Counted from the first letter of the stretch, positions 29,589-40,476 are shown. The stretch: DNA of 64,000 nucleotides from Furcasterigmium furcatum (GCA_001599815.1 BCIA01000006.1:2854961-2918960), one strand, 5' to 3'. Translations and numbers: made by a program. The notes: generated by a model not told the origin, from the letters alone.

Positions 29589-32409
29589 AGCTACCGAGAA
29601 GAAGGTCTCCCTCGTGCTCCCCACTAAGAGAAAGCAGCCGGGACCGTCCGACAATGCCCCCTTCAAACCAGACGACCCGTATGGCCGGCAGAAGCGTCGT
29701 GACGATAGGGAGATCGCGACACAGCACCCCGACCTGGCCCTGAAAGATGGCGAGCTCAACCTGCAGGCCTTCCTCAAGAGCCAGGAATTCGCTATCAAGG
29801 CTTTCGAGGAGAGCATGCGCCATACCAAAGCCGAGGCCACCTCCAGAGCCTTCCAGCAGGTCCCCCGCGGTCTGAGGAGGCGGACAGCCAGCCACAATGC
29901 GAAACGCGTACCGAAAAGACTACGGTGGAAGGCTATCAAGGAGATGACGGACGACAATACACCCATCGTAATTAGACGAAACAGGAGGCCGACAACAACG
30001 CGCGGGAAGATCCGCGCGGAGACGGCAAAGCGGCTGGGCATCCTGGCCGAGAAGAAGCGCAAGCGGAAACTCAAGGCGGCTCGCGAGAAGGCAGCTGCCG
30101 AAGCAAAAGAAAAGGAAAACAACCCAGCAGATGCAGAGGTTGCCAAGCCGAAAACACCCCGGGTCACCATTATAACACGGCCGGCAAGACCCAAGATTCG
30201 GCGGAACGAACTAAACGAGCCCCCGAAGCCCAAGTCCAAGTTCCGAAAGCGCCAGATCAACAAGACATGGCTACCCACACATCTCTGGCACGCCAAACGA
30301 GCGAGAATGACACCGCCGAAAGAGCCCCTCTGGAGGTTCGCGGTTCCCCTGACACCGAACGAGAAGATCTACCGAGCCACACACCGCGCGCAAGGCGAGA
30401 GGGGCACATTGGCATGGGATATGAGCTATTTCAGCACTATTGGACTCTATGGCAACGAACGCGGCGTGGAACAGGTTCTTCGCAAGCTCGGCGTCACGAA
30501 CGAAAGTTGTTGGAATGACAAGGGCCGCCGGTGGAGGGAAGGCACCAGACACTGGTCTGGGTTTCTCAGCCGAGAAACGAGAGCGGGCCGGAGGGACATA
30601 TGTCCTGTTACAATCATCTGGAATCCCAAGCCTCTCCCGAATGCTGATAATGATGGAGAGCCGGACCCAAAAAAGACGACGAGGCAACTCTTCCTGAGAG
30701 TCCACCCTTCTGCCTTTCTGGAGCTCTTCAATGAGCTTGTACGACTCGTCAAAATGCAGAACCCGAGACTGTTTATCGAGGACTTGCGATTTGAAGTCGG
30801 GAGCATCGAGCTCACAGGACCGGCTTCGACGGAGACGCTCATGTCTATCCTGCACCCCTACCATACCAAAGACGACTCACGAGAACCCCACGCCGAAACA
30901 TTCAAACGAATCACGAGCGATGTGTTGCCGGCATCAATGCCCCCGAACGCCCTGCTTGGTTTCTCGGTGCTTGATCCTAGACTGCGGTATCCGCCTAGAA
31001 AAGTATCCCCCCCCGATCAGGGTGACGAGACGGTACAGACCGAGGTGCTGGACATGCTCGCCAGATGGCCAGCGGCTGACAAACTCGCCCCGTTCGGCAT
31101 GTTCGAGCGAGATGCTCGATTCAAGGCATCAAGTCTACCCTCCGAGAAGTCTATTAACCGTCGAAAGGGCGCTAAAACGCCCGGTTCATATCTGAAGCCC
31201 GAGGACGTCGACCCGCCCATCCCCGTCCTGCTGCTCGCTTCACGGCCCGCGCAAGGCACCCAAGCTCAGGGAACTTGGACCCTTCTCGCGCCATTCAAAT
31301 GCATCCTCCCTCTCTGGACCAGCCTCGTCCACGTACCCCTTTGGTCCGGCGGCAATCCGAGATTCGCTGGCCTCAACGAGGCGAGGCAGGTGCCGTTCGA
31401 GCGCGGCCTGCCCTGCTTCCCGTATGACTATCTCGGTACAGACTCCGGGGCGGAGTGGGAGGCAGAGCAGCGCGCGAAGAGACGGTGGGAATGGGCACGC
31501 CGGCCGAAGAGCAAGAGAATCGCATGGGAAAGTCTCGAGCTGGGCGCAGGCCGAAAGGGCGAGGTCGGCGATGGCTGGGCGTGCGATTTTGAACACATCT
31601 TCGGCTTGAAAGCGCCAGAGACCGCGGCGGTGCCAGCGGAAGACGCCATGGATATTCATGACCCCCCTAAATACCCCAAGGCCTCAAAGCAGGCCTCAAA
31701 GCCCACCAAACCCGCAAAGGAGGCACCGTCTTCCGAGTCCCTGAAACCAGTCCATCACACATCCAAATCGGCCTTCCAAGACATCGTCTCATCGAAATCA
31801 ACAGCTGCCGCCAACTCCATCATCACCGTGACACTCAGCTTCACGAGCCGTGGTGTCGCCTCTCCCTGCGCACGCATCTACCGCCTGCCCTCCCTCCCCG
31901 AGCCGGCATCCCCTGCTGCATCGGCCGAAGTCCCGGCCTCCGTACCACCTCCCCGAGTCACCAACTCCTCGACAGCCCTCCCTCTTGATCTTCGCGAACA
32001 GTGGCTTGCCCAGCTCCCAACTCCCACCCCCAAACCCTCTTCCGCTAAGCACTCGGCCCCCAAAGGCGCTGTCCGCGTCCCGGCGGACGCTGACCTCAGT
32101 ACGACAAGGCGTCTGCTGGCGCAGACCCTGACAGATGATCCTGTGATCTGGCCCCCCCCGAAGCCGAATCAGAAAGATATGAGCGGCCACCCTCTCGTGC
32201 CCGGCGAAGACGACCTGATCGGGTTCATCACGACCGGGGCGTTTTCTCTGAGTGAGGGACGCGGTACAGCGGTGGGGTGCATAGCAGTCGAGAAGGTCAT
32301 CGCAGATGTGAAGGAGAAGCGTAAGGGGCGCGTTGACGAGGCGAAGCTGTGTATCATACGGAATGCGGGCGAGAGCGTCGGATGGCTGGCGCGGTGGGAG
32401 GTTGCTTGA
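29578..32409 (+). CDS. pop1: RNase P/MRP protein subunit Pop1
   Basis: A single exon encodes 943 residues. The N-terminal half is strongly basic (RRRTASHNAKRVPKRLRWKA, KFRKRQINKTWLPTHLWHAKRARM), matching the POP1 domain, which contacts the RNA of RNase P and RNase MRP. The POPLD domain lies near residues 560-620 (TLLAPFKCILPLWTSLVHVP, LPCFPYDYLGTDSG). Pop1 is the largest protein subunit and scaffolds these ribonucleoproteins, which mature tRNA 5' ends and process pre-rRNA. The first in-frame true ATG is at 29578; the longer frame to 29560 begins at a GTG. It is convergent with eaf. Length is similar to other fungal Pop1 proteins (about 850-950). Confidence 0.95.
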   Translation: MPPKATEKKVSLVLPTKRKQPGPSDNAPFKPDDPYGRQKRRDDREIATQHPDLALKDGELNLQAFLKSQEFAIKAFEESMRHTKAEATSRAFQQVPRGLRRRTASHNAKRVPKRLRWKAIKEMTDDNTPIVIRRNRRPTTTRGKIRAETAKRLGILAEKKRKRKLKAAREKAAAEAKEKENNPADAEVAKPKTPRVTIITRPARPKIRRNELNEPPKPKSKFRKRQINKTWLPTHLWHAKRARMTPPKEPLWRFAVPLTPNEKIYRATHRAQGERGTLAWDMSYFSTIGLYGNERGVEQVLRKLGVTNESCWNDKGRRWREGTRHWSGFLSRETRAGRRDICPVTIIWNPKPLPNADNDGEPDPKKTTRQLFLRVHPSAFLELFNELVRLVKMQNPRLFIEDLRFEVGSIELTGPASTETLMSILHPYHTKDDSREPHAETFKRITSDVLPASMPPNALLGFSVLDPRLRYPPRKVSPPDQGDETVQTEVLDMLARWPAADKLAPFGMFERDARFKASSLPSEKSINRRKGAKTPGSYLKPEDVDPPIPVLLLASRPAQGTQAQGTWTLLAPFKCILPLWTSLVHVPLWSGGNPRFAGLNEARQVPFERGLPCFPYDYLGTDSGAEWEAEQRAKRRWEWARRPKSKRIAWESLELGAGRKGEVGDGWACDFEHIFGLKAPETAAVPAEDAMDIHDPPKYPKASKQASKPTKPAKEAPSSESLKPVHHTSKSAFQDIVSSKSTAAANSIITVTLSFTSRGVASPCARIYRLPSLPEPASPAASAEVPASVPPPRVTNSSTALPLDLREQWLAQLPTPTPKPSSAKHSAPKGAVRVPADADLSTTRRLLAQTLTDDPVIWPPPKPNQKDMSGHPLVPGEDDLIGFITTGAFSLSEGRGTAVGCIAVEKVIADVKEKRKGRVDEAKLCIIRNAGESVGWLARWEVA

Positions 32410-32771
32410 ACCACCGTCGTGGAAAGGGGTCATGTACTCGACATATCTTGTCCATGCCGCTGATGGTCACATATCACGCAGATAGAAGCCCGAGACACTC
32501 AGAGATGAAGATGAATGAATTTCATGGATTCAGACCCTATTGGGGCTTGACATGCCACCAGCCTGCCACGGCGTCTATACAGCGCCGGCTGCTTCCTGAA
32601 TACGCCTAAACCATACATGTACGTCGTCAGAACGGACCCCTTCGTCCGTGTGAGTGAAAAAAACAAGACTCCTGATGCCAATCCCGCTTGCCGTCTCGCG
32701 ACAAAACCCAAGTCCCCGAAAGCAGAGAAACAAAGTCCACGTATCCTCGCTGATGCCGCTCCACACAAGTC
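32410..32771. other. 3' spacer between pop1 and eaf
   Basis: About 360 bases up to the second in-frame stop after eaf. Nothing recognised. Confidence 0.5.
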
Positions 32772-32894
32772 TCACTCTTCCTCGCTGATCTCGCTCTCCT
32801 CGTCCGTGTTGCAACTAGCCACTGCTTCGAGCGCAGCCTGGAGGTGCGCGGCGAGATCCATCTCGTCGTCCTGATCCGAGTTGTCGAGAGAGTC
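32772..32894 (-). pseudogene. Diverged in-frame duplicate of the Eaf C-terminal coding end
   Basis: Immediately after the eaf stop (TAG at 32897-32895) the same frame stays open for 40 codons and ends at TGA 32774-32772. Its translation (DSLDNSDQDDEMDLAAHLQA, then ALEAV...DEESEISEEE) closely parallels the last residues of Eaf itself (DSPGEADQDEMDLEADLEA, then ALEAANS...EESEVSEED). This is a tandem duplication of about 120 bases of the gene's 3' end. It is either a relic in the 3' UTR or an extension reached by stop-codon readthrough. Confidence 0.75.
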
Positions 32895-34337
32895 CTAATC
32901 TTCCTCGCTGACCTCGCTCTCCTCGCCGGCATCGCCGCTGTTCGCTGCCTCGAGCGCAGCCTCCAGGTCCGCCTCGAGATCCATTTCGTCCTGGTCCGCC
33001 TCGCCGGGCGAGTCCACGTCCATCCTGTCCTGCTGCCCGCCGGCGTCGCGGTACAGCTGCTCGTCCTCGTCGTCCTCCATCTCCTCGTCGTCGTCGCCAT
33101 GCTGCTGCTGCTGCGCGCCGCCGACGGGGCTCGGGAGCTTGAATCCCTCGTCCTCCTCGGGGTCGGACTCGCCGTCTGCATCGTCTGCTTCCGAGTCGCG
33201 GAGGAACTCGGAGAAGGGCCGCATGGTGATCTTGTTCGCGGGGAAGGCGGGGGAGAAGTCGCCGCCGCCGCCGCCGCGAGAGGGCGGGTCGTCGGGGTAC
33301 TCGACTGTGAGGCCGCCAAAGTCGTCGTCGTCTTCGTCCTCGTCGTCGTCATCATTTGCTCCTGCCGCGGCACGCTTGTCTTTCTTGGTCGGCGCGGGGG
33401 CGGACGGGGCAGGGATGCCTGATGGGAGGGCGAGAGCGACGGGGGCCTTGCGCTCGGGGGCTTTCTTCTTCGTGGTGGCGGCCTTGCCGATGGATTGGGT
33501 GGATGACTTTGGCTTGGAGGCGGGTTTTGAGAGTGGTTTTGATGCGGGTTTTGAGGCTGCGGGCTTGGAGTCGCGTGCCGAGGACGACGACGAGGAGGAA
33601 GCTGTGGCCGCGGCGGTGGATTTGCGTTTCGCCGTGGTGGTATCGATGGGTTTGTATTGCCGACGAAGGCTATCGGGGTCGGTGTTGTCCGGGGTGCGGG
33701 TGAGGTTCATGTTGAAGGTCGAGTCGACGCGGTCGAGGATGAATGCCTTCTTCTCGGGGTCGAAGTAGAGAACGTACTGGCCTGAGTCTGTCGACCGCGT
33801 GCCGGAGTATCCGTAAGTGCCGCCATCTTCCTGAAAGGAGAGCTCGAAGTCGGTCTTGCTGCCGGAGGTGCTGGGCTTTAATCTCGAGAGCGCGGGTGCT
33901 GTGTCGGAGGAGAGCTGCGGCTTGTGATTGTCTGTGGCGGTGGTGTCAGTACTTGCCGAGCAGATAGGGCGCAGGGAACGTAACGTACATTTGACGGCGG
34001 TGAAGACGTCCTTCTGGGTGCGGCCGAGGAGTGAGTCGCTCAGCAGGACGGGATACTTGCCCATCTTGGTCGGGTCGACGAGGCCATTGACGAGCGCATT
34101 GTCCGCGTTGCCGCTCTTCTTTTCCCGGTAGTTCGGGCGGAGGGCCGACATTGCGGGATCGGGAGCAGCACTGTCTCCGGCGATTCTTGAGGCTGGCGGT
34201 TTTGGAGCACCTGAGGGATGTTGTCGTCTGTTGCTGGAGAATGGGCGGAGGAAGCTGGGTTGTGGTTTGGGGCCTTTGGGAGGCATTGCGGGCGGAGGTC
34301 GACGCCCCGGACCGGCGACGGGGTTGCCAGCTGCCAT
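32895..34337 (-). CDS. eaf: ELL-associated transcription elongation factor Eaf
   Basis: Two exons (34337-33989 and 33931-32895) with a 57-nt stop-free intron give 461 residues. The EAF N-terminal domain shows YPVLLSDSLLGR, the splice-joined FTAVKYNHKPQLS, then GTYGYSGTRSTDSGQYVLYF and AFILDRVDSTFNMNLTRTPDN, all typical. The remainder is Ala/Ser/Lys-rich with SKPASKP repeats and a long acidic tail of Asp/Glu blocks, resembling the transactivating C-termini of EAF proteins. Eaf partners ELL to stimulate RNA polymerase II elongation in the nucleus. The ATG at 34337 is used; a Met near residue 63 (MSALRPNYREKKSG) is nearer the conserved domain and could be an alternative start. A diverged duplicate of the last 40 codons follows the stop in frame. 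Confidence 0.92.
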   Translation of the reverse strand: MAAGNPVAGPGRRPPPAMPPKGPKPQPSFLRPFSSNRRQHPSGAPKPPASRIAGDSAAPDPAMSALRPNYREKKSGNADNALVNGLVDPTKMGKYPVLLSDSLLGRTQKDVFTAVKCTLRSLRPICSASTDTTATDNHKPQLSSDTAPALSRLKPSTSGSKTDFELSFQEDGGTYGYSGTRSTDSGQYVLYFDPEKKAFILDRVDSTFNMNLTRTPDNTDPDSLRRQYKPIDTTTAKRKSTAAATASSSSSSSARDSKPAASKPASKPLSKPASKPKSSTQSIGKAATTKKKAPERKAPVALALPSGIPAPSAPAPTKKDKRAAAGANDDDDEDEDDDDFGGLTVEYPDDPPSRGGGGGDFSPAFPANKITMRPFSEFLRDSEADDADGESDPEEDEGFKLPSPVGGAQQQQHGDDDEEMEDDEDEQLYRDAGGQQDRMDVDSPGEADQDEMDLEADLEAALEAANSGDAGEESEVSEED

Positions 34338-35724
34338 GGGCTGGCCTGAAGGGGAATGGAGGGACGGCTAGCGGGTCAGCCGCTGCAGAGTGCTCGCTAA
34401 GAGGCCGCTAAGGTCCGCTAAGGCTGAGCCTGGACTGCCTGTGTGACAGTGGGAAGTGGGCTGAGAGGCGGACGAGACACGCCAAGCATGGGTTGGGCTG
34501 TGGATTTTCCCAAAGCTGGAAAGGATGCTGACTGTGATCGTATAGACGGGGAGGATGAGTGAGTCCGTGACAGGAATGGACTGCGTGTGAGTGAGAGTTG
34601 GCTGTACTGGAGAAATGTGTTGGCGACGAGACAAAAAAGAAGTCAGCACGCAGCAACTTATTGAAGAAGTGATACAGTAGAGCCCGGGGTTATCTAGAGG
34701 GGAATTGTCTTTCATCGTGGGTGGCTGTCGGCGGCGGCTGGTGACCGTCAAGCCTCACACAATGGGCTGTTCTGTCACGCAGAGGCTGTTCCGGCCACAG
34801 TGACAACATTGCGCATTGAAGCGGGCTTGTAATTGTTACTTGTTCACCACCCGACAATGACACTGATTGTATCAGCCCCGCCACCGCCTCATGTGCAAGC
34901 TGGTGACATCTCATGATAGTTTTGCTTAAGTTTTGGTTGCCTTCCTGGAGTGGGAGTTGGAGGTGATAAGGGGTGACCCCTGAGACCGCTCAACATCGTC
35001 ACCATTACCTACAAGAATCCAATTCCTTTCGCCCACAGCCGAGGGTATTGTTTCAGTATCAAGCCTGGGTGGAATCAACGACATGCTTCAATACTTTAAC
35101 AGAAGACAGCCAATGTCATGTCCTCGTGGCGCCTCCGGAGGACCAAGCTGGCTCGGACAGCGAGGGCGGCTCGGATATAACTTCACCTGAATGTCTCGAG
35201 GACGGCTATTCCCGATCGCAGATAAGATAACGATGGGCCTTCCAGGCTTGGGTTGTGTACCGCGGGTAGCGACGGAGACAAGGAAGGTCCCCACATGTGG
35301 CCCTCCTCCCCCAGCCAAACCTCCCCCAATGTCCCCTCACTCACCTTGAACAACCTCGGATCAAAGTGGCCCTCACCGAATCAGGAGCTCGGCAGCCCGC
35401 GGTAAACCATTTCCCCTTGCCCCAGATCCTCTGCTCCTTCGCTGCCAGGACCAGCTTGCTCAACGATCCCCAGCTTTGGTGGCCCCTGCGATCTGCCGGT
35501 ACCGCTCCAGTTTGAGCCGAAAAGCCTCAGCCATTGGCGAATATAATCCATCCTCGCGGCCCTCTTCTTCGGCGGCTTTTCCTCCCTTCAAGTTCCTCCC
35601 TCCTCCCTCCTCCAGCAGAACACTCCCACCAACAAGACCTTGCTTGTCCAGGTTTACCACGCTGTGCGTCAAGCCTCGTCGAGCAAGCATCAAGCCAGAG
35701 AGAGGACAGGCCAAACAGACAGCC
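34338..35724. other. Divergent promoter region of eaf and the PrpD gene
   Basis: About 1.4 kb with no recognisable gene. The last roughly 200 bases before 35725 are pyrimidine-rich, consistent with a leader of the dehydratase gene. Confidence 0.5.
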
Positions 35725-37566
35725 ATGTCCGCCGTCAACCGCAGCATCAGGTCCGCCTCGAGATCGCTGCGTCTGCAACCCAGAACCACCCGCCTTGCAG
35801 CTCCCCTCAGCTCCGGCATTGCCTCCACCGGCTTTTCCGCTCCCGCCGCCGGCGCTCGCGTCCCCTCTTCCTCCTACAACTTCTCTACCTCCTCTGCCAG
35901 ACAGTCCGGCGCGCCCATCATGTCTACCGAGCCCAGAGAATACGATCCCGAGATCAACGACATTGCCAACTATGTCAACAACTACAAGGTCGACTCCGAG
36001 CTAGCTGTACGTTTGTCTGTCTCCTGAAAATTCTAACCCCTCCGCGCAATCTGTTTGGTCAATTGGCTCCTCAGTCCTCCCTTTGTCTCCAAACCCAACC
36101 CCGCTGCCCGCCCGCCCCTCCTCAACACCAAAAAATCATGAGCCCGCGGCTAACCGCGCAACCGTGCACAACAGTTCGACACGGCGCGATGGGTCTTCCT
36201 CGACACCCTCGGCTGCGGTCTTGAGGGCCTGCGCTTCAAGGAGTGCACCAAGCTGCTGGGACCCATCGTCCCCGGCACCGTCGTGCCCAACGGCCCCAAG
36301 GTGCCCGGCACCGACTTCCAGCTGGACCCCGTCAACGCCGCCTTCAACATCGGCGCCATGGTCCGCTGGCTCGACTACAACGACTGCTGGCTGGCCGCCG
36401 AGTGGGGACACCCCTCCGACAACCTGGGCGCCATCCTGGCCGTCGCCGACTGGATCACCCGTACCAACAAGGCCGGCGGCAACATCGCCGGTGGCAAGCA
36501 GTTCACCATCCGTGACGTCCTCGAGGCCATGATCAAGGCCCACGAGATCCAGGGATGCCTGGCCCTGCTCAACTCGTACAACCGCGTCGGTCTCGACCAC
36601 GTCGTCCTGGTCAAGGTTGCCTCCACCGCCGTCGTCTCCAAGATGCTCGGCCTCAACGAGAAGCAGATCGCCGACGCCGTCACCCAGGCCTGGGTCGACG
36701 GCCAGAGTCTGCGTACCTACCGCCACTCCCCCAACACCATGTCCCGCAAGTCGTGGGCTGCCGGTGACGCCTGCCAGCGCGCCGTCAACCTGGCTCTCAA
36801 GGTCCTCAAGGGCGAGCAGGGCGTGCCCACCGTCCTCTCCGCCCCCGTCTGGGGCTTCTACGACGTCCTCTTCAAGGGCAAGAAGTTCGAGTTCCAGCGT
36901 CCCTACGGCAGCTACGTCATGGAGAACGTCCTGTTCAAGGTCTCCTACCCCGCCGAGTTCCACTCCCAGACCGCCGTCGAGGCCTCGGAGAAGATCCACG
37001 CCCAGCTCAAGGCCATGGGCAAGTCCGCCGCTGATATCAAGGCGGTGACCTGCCGCACCCACGAGGCCTGCATCCGCATCATCGACAAGCAGTTCAAGCC
37101 CATGGACAACTTCGCCGACCGTGACCACTGCATCCAGTACATGTGCTCCGTCATGCTCGTCTTCGGCCGCCTCCAGGCCACCGACTACACCGACGGCGGC
37201 GAGGCCGCCACCTCGGAGCTCGTCGAGTCGCTGCGCAAGCGCTTCAAGTGCGTCGAGGACCCCCAGTACACCAAGGACTACCATGACCCCGCGCTCCGCA
37301 CCATCTCCAACGCCCTCACCGTCGAGCTCAACGACGGCACCGTCCTCGACGAGGTCGCCGTCGAGGCGCCCCTCGGCCACCGCCTGCGCCGCGAGGAGGC
37401 CAAGCCCGAGATCCTCAAGAAGTACCAGAGGCACCTCGGCCCCCACTTCAGCGAGGAGCGCGTCAAGCAACTCGTCGACCTTGGCCTGGACCAGCAGAAG
37501 CTCGAGTCCACCCCCGTCGACGAGTACGTTGACCTGTACGTTAGCAAGGACAGCAAGTTCGTGTAA
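35725..37566 (+). CDS. prpD: Mitochondrial 2-methylcitrate dehydratase (MmgE/PrpD family)
   Basis: Two exons (35725-36006 and 36175-37566) with a 168-nt intron give 557 residues. The N-terminal roughly 65 residues are Arg/Ser/Ala-rich (RSIRSASRSLRLQPRTTRLA), a mitochondrial presequence. The PrpD core follows: DTARWVFLDTLGCGLEGLRF across the splice, FNIGAMVRWLDYNDCW..EWGHPSDNLGAILA, WVDGQSLRTYRHSPNTM and SRKSWAAGDA. The enzyme dehydrates 2-methylcitrate to 2-methyl-cis-aconitate in the methylcitrate cycle, which clears toxic propionyl-CoA from odd-chain fatty acids and Val/Ile/Met breakdown. Strong C-bias in third codon positions suggests high expression and makes long antisense frames (for example 36136-37470 minus) that are shadows. 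The start at 35725 follows AGCC. Confidence 0.95.
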
Positions 37567-38248
37567 GGGAGGGGCACCCGTTTTTTGGGGGGAGTACAGT
37601 TTCTCGGAAAAGATAGATCTTGGGTATGTCTAGAGTAGATGCTGCCGTCTCGGTGATCCTTGGATATATACACAGAAATTGACTTCTTGAACCATATCGG
37701 TCCCATCAAGTGACATTCAACGCCACTGCTCCCCCCCTGCCAGCCCTGCCATGTTTCCATATGCCACAGCGGATCATATCAGCGCCACTGGCGGTTGAGT
37801 TCATCGCCGGGTTACAGATACGCCATGTCACTTGAGTGGCCGCCTCAATCATGAGGTAGGTGCACCTTGCTGAGCCCGCCCCTGTTCCCACCTGCGCACG
37901 AGGCCTCAAAGCAAGACTGATTTGGATGTAGGTATCAGTGGCAGGCCCAGCCTGCCCGCCCACGGCCAGTGCTCTCCATGTTGAGCCGGGAAGTCACCAC
38001 GTTGCAGCTTCTCAAAAATGTCAAGATACTTAGGTATTTACACCTCCAAGGCATCGTCGTCCCTGGAATCATCGGCATACTCCCTTTTACAACCATCTTT
38101 ACCTTACTACCCGCAATCATCAGTTCCCATTGTATGCACCGCTGAACAGCCGGAATCGCAGACTTCTACGCCATCCCGATCTGGCCCTGGTGGCCTTTGC
38201 CTCGCAACTACCGCGGACCCAGCACCGGGCACCACTCCCATCCGAAAG
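37567..38248. other. Spacer between the PrpD gene and the QNG-repeat gene
   Basis: About 680 bases. It includes an upstream in-frame ATG at 38018 that would lengthen the next protein by 77 non-conserved residues. Otherwise nothing recognised. Confidence 0.5.
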
Positions 38249-39544
38249 ATGAACCCATCAGCTGCCATAGTGGAGAACGAGCTCGTGGTCGGCAGGTTCG
38301 ATATCGACATTGTGCCTCCAGCCTGGCTGTATCGAATTCAAGATTCAAGGTCCTTTACCTTGTACAAACCCGAAGATGGTTTCAAAGCTCGGGGTCAATA
38401 TCTGCAGAAGTACGAGCAGTGGATCACCCCCAGACTGTTCCATGAACACCTGGACTGGAACCATAGGGGCCCGGACATCACTCCCCTAATATCTTGCTAC
38501 GACAACGAACGTAAGTGTCTCCGAGGAGACGCGGAGAGGCTATCGAGCTTTTGCTAACATCCTCCCCACGCAGTCGACGCCACGAGGAGCGTCGGCGAAC
38601 GCCAGAGACGGGGCCGCAAAGAGGTTTTCATGGCACGAATCAAGCTGCCGATGATTACACGGGAGCTTCTGCCCGTCGTGGTCAAGGGGCGACTCTCCCA
38701 GCTTCCTGCCTGGAAAACCATCAACGGGACCATCTTCATTTCGACGCCAGATCTCCGGTCGTTTCTCGGGGTGAGCAAGAAAATAAGTATGCAGTCCGAA
38801 TGGTTCGCCCTGCACGAAATCCCCGCAACTTTGATCATCAGGAAGACAGCTTTCATGGACGGGATTGGTGCCGTTACTCGCCGAAATCCTTGGGTAACGC
38901 CTGGCGCTCCCCCTTTTCCCATTCCATATGGACCTCTTGGTCTGACGAACTGGAACTCCCCCGGTTCGCCCTCAATGCAGCCAATGCCCCAGGTAAGCCT
39001 CTATTTGAAGAGAGGGCCAAGCGGACAGAACGGCCAAAACGGGGAGAATGGGCAGAATGGTATGAACGGGCACACTAGACAGAATGGCCATGATGGCATG
39101 AACGCCCATGACGGCATGAGCGGACAGAACGGACAGAACGGACAGAACGGACAGAACGGACAGAACGGACAGAACGGACAGAACGGACAGAACGGACAGA
39201 ACGGACAAAATGGCCACGACGGTATGAACGGCTATAGCGGTAAGACTGGGCATGCCGGGCAGAACGACCACGACGGTATGAGTGAACAAATCCTCTATGA
39301 GGGCTCGACAGGGCAGGTCGATATGAACGGCTATGACGATACAACCGGCCACGACGGTACGAATGGAGATGCCAGCATGAGTGGACAGAACCTCTCCCAT
39401 AACGGTATGGTAGGACATGCCGGCATGGATGACTACCTCGGACAGGGTGGACAAGACTGGATGGCGCTGGACGATCAGGGCGAGTTTGATGCCTGGGAAG
39501 TGATGGCCGACGCCATGAACCTGGATTTGGATTTGGAGTTCTGA
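38249..39544 (+). CDS. Uncharacterised fungal protein with Asn/Gly/Gln (QNG) tandem repeats
   Basis: Two exons (38249-38510 and 38574-39544) with a 63-nt intron give 410 residues; an upstream ATG at 38018 would give 487. The N-terminal roughly 200 residues look like a folded domain: PPAWLYRIQDSRSFTLYKPE, HEHLDWNHRGPDITPLISCYD and ATRSVGERQRRGRKEVFMARI. This resembles, from memory, uncharacterised fungal DUF7587-type domains that read R(V/I)..(D)S......PLIS..D...A...(A/G).R...G; no enzymatic role is established. The C-terminal half is built from Gly/Gln/Asn/His/Asp/Met repeats (GQNG, GHDGMNG), including ten consecutive GQN units, and ends with an acidic tail. No signal peptide or membrane segment. 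Probably a lineage-restricted, fast-changing gene. Confidence 0.75.
39122..39202 (+). repeat. Nine perfect 9-bp tandem units coding for GQN
   Basis: The unit GGACAGAAC repeats nine times without a mismatch, followed by a tenth imperfect unit. Less regular related repeats extend on both sides (about 39020-39420). The exactness implies a recent or ongoing expansion, keeping the reading frame. Confidence 0.92.
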
Positions 39545-40476
39545 TTGTCGGCCACCGTCCTGGCGCCGGGCGTCCAAAACCACGCGTAATACGGGCCGAA
39601 GACCGGCATGAGTGGCCTGGGAGATGTCTAGGCATTGGTTCTTGCGAATTAGCTGGAAGTGCCGGGAGGAGGAGGACACTTGAGGTAGGTCCTCGTGGGT
39701 TGCGTTGCAGTGCGATTTTTGAATACATAATTATACGTCCTTCGTTCAGCCACCTTGGATGATTCGACATTGTTCTGGACCGTGACGCCGGCTCCAGCAT
39801 TTCGAGACATGTGCCCTCGGCATTCACCGCGCCTAGAAGCCGGGCCCAAGAAAGCTGACGAGGCCTGCATCAGACCCACGATTCATGTGAGTCTCATTCG
39901 GTGCGGTCTGAAGTGCTGTGGCAGCGGGGAGAGCCGCACGAAAATCCGGAGAGGATGATTGGCAGGATTCAGGGGTCGTTCCTCTGGGCGCCCTGTAGGG
40001 GAAAGCTGCCGAGACAGCCGTGGTGGGGTTCGAGGACGCAGTCGCTAAAGTGGGATTCCACGGCGCCCTACGTTTCCCGTCCCGGCGCTCGGGGTCCCGG
40101 ACTTTTTTATGGACCTGAGTCGAGGCAGGCGACCTCAGCGGCGGTCTGCGGGACTCTCGGGGTTTCAATGTCGACAAGAACACGAGTCCCAACCGCAATT
40201 CACCGCTCTCTCTCGCCACTCGACGTCTTGCCTGTCACACAATAGCATCCACGCCCGCCGATCCTCGAAACAAGTCTCTACGCAACAGGCCTGTGCGACA
40301 CGGGCTGCCTCCGCCTGCAAATCACCCGACGACCGCTTTTCGTGGGTGACGCCTAGAAGCCGAGAAGTGAGGGGCAACTCCGACGCCAACTCCCTCCTCC
40401 GGGTCCACGACTTCAGCTCTACAAGACGAGACACGCACCACCGAGGTCCCTCTTAGAGGCAGCATCAATCCTCAAG
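39545..40476. other. Spacer between the QNG-repeat gene and the SH3 gene
   Basis: 932 bases. The distal part probably holds the promoter and leader of the SH3 gene. No further feature was recognised. Confidence 0.5.

Noticed and set aside
36136..37470. 444-codon antisense frame opposite the PrpD gene
   Set aside because: Its product is a Gly/Asp/Leu/Val-rich shadow of strong codon bias; the sense strand encodes a clear PrpD enzyme.
39075..39827. Frames encoding RSV or VLS tandem repeats on the minus strand
   Set aside because: They are the antisense reading of the GQN repeat DNA. The plus-strand frame continues a spliced gene with a folded domain.
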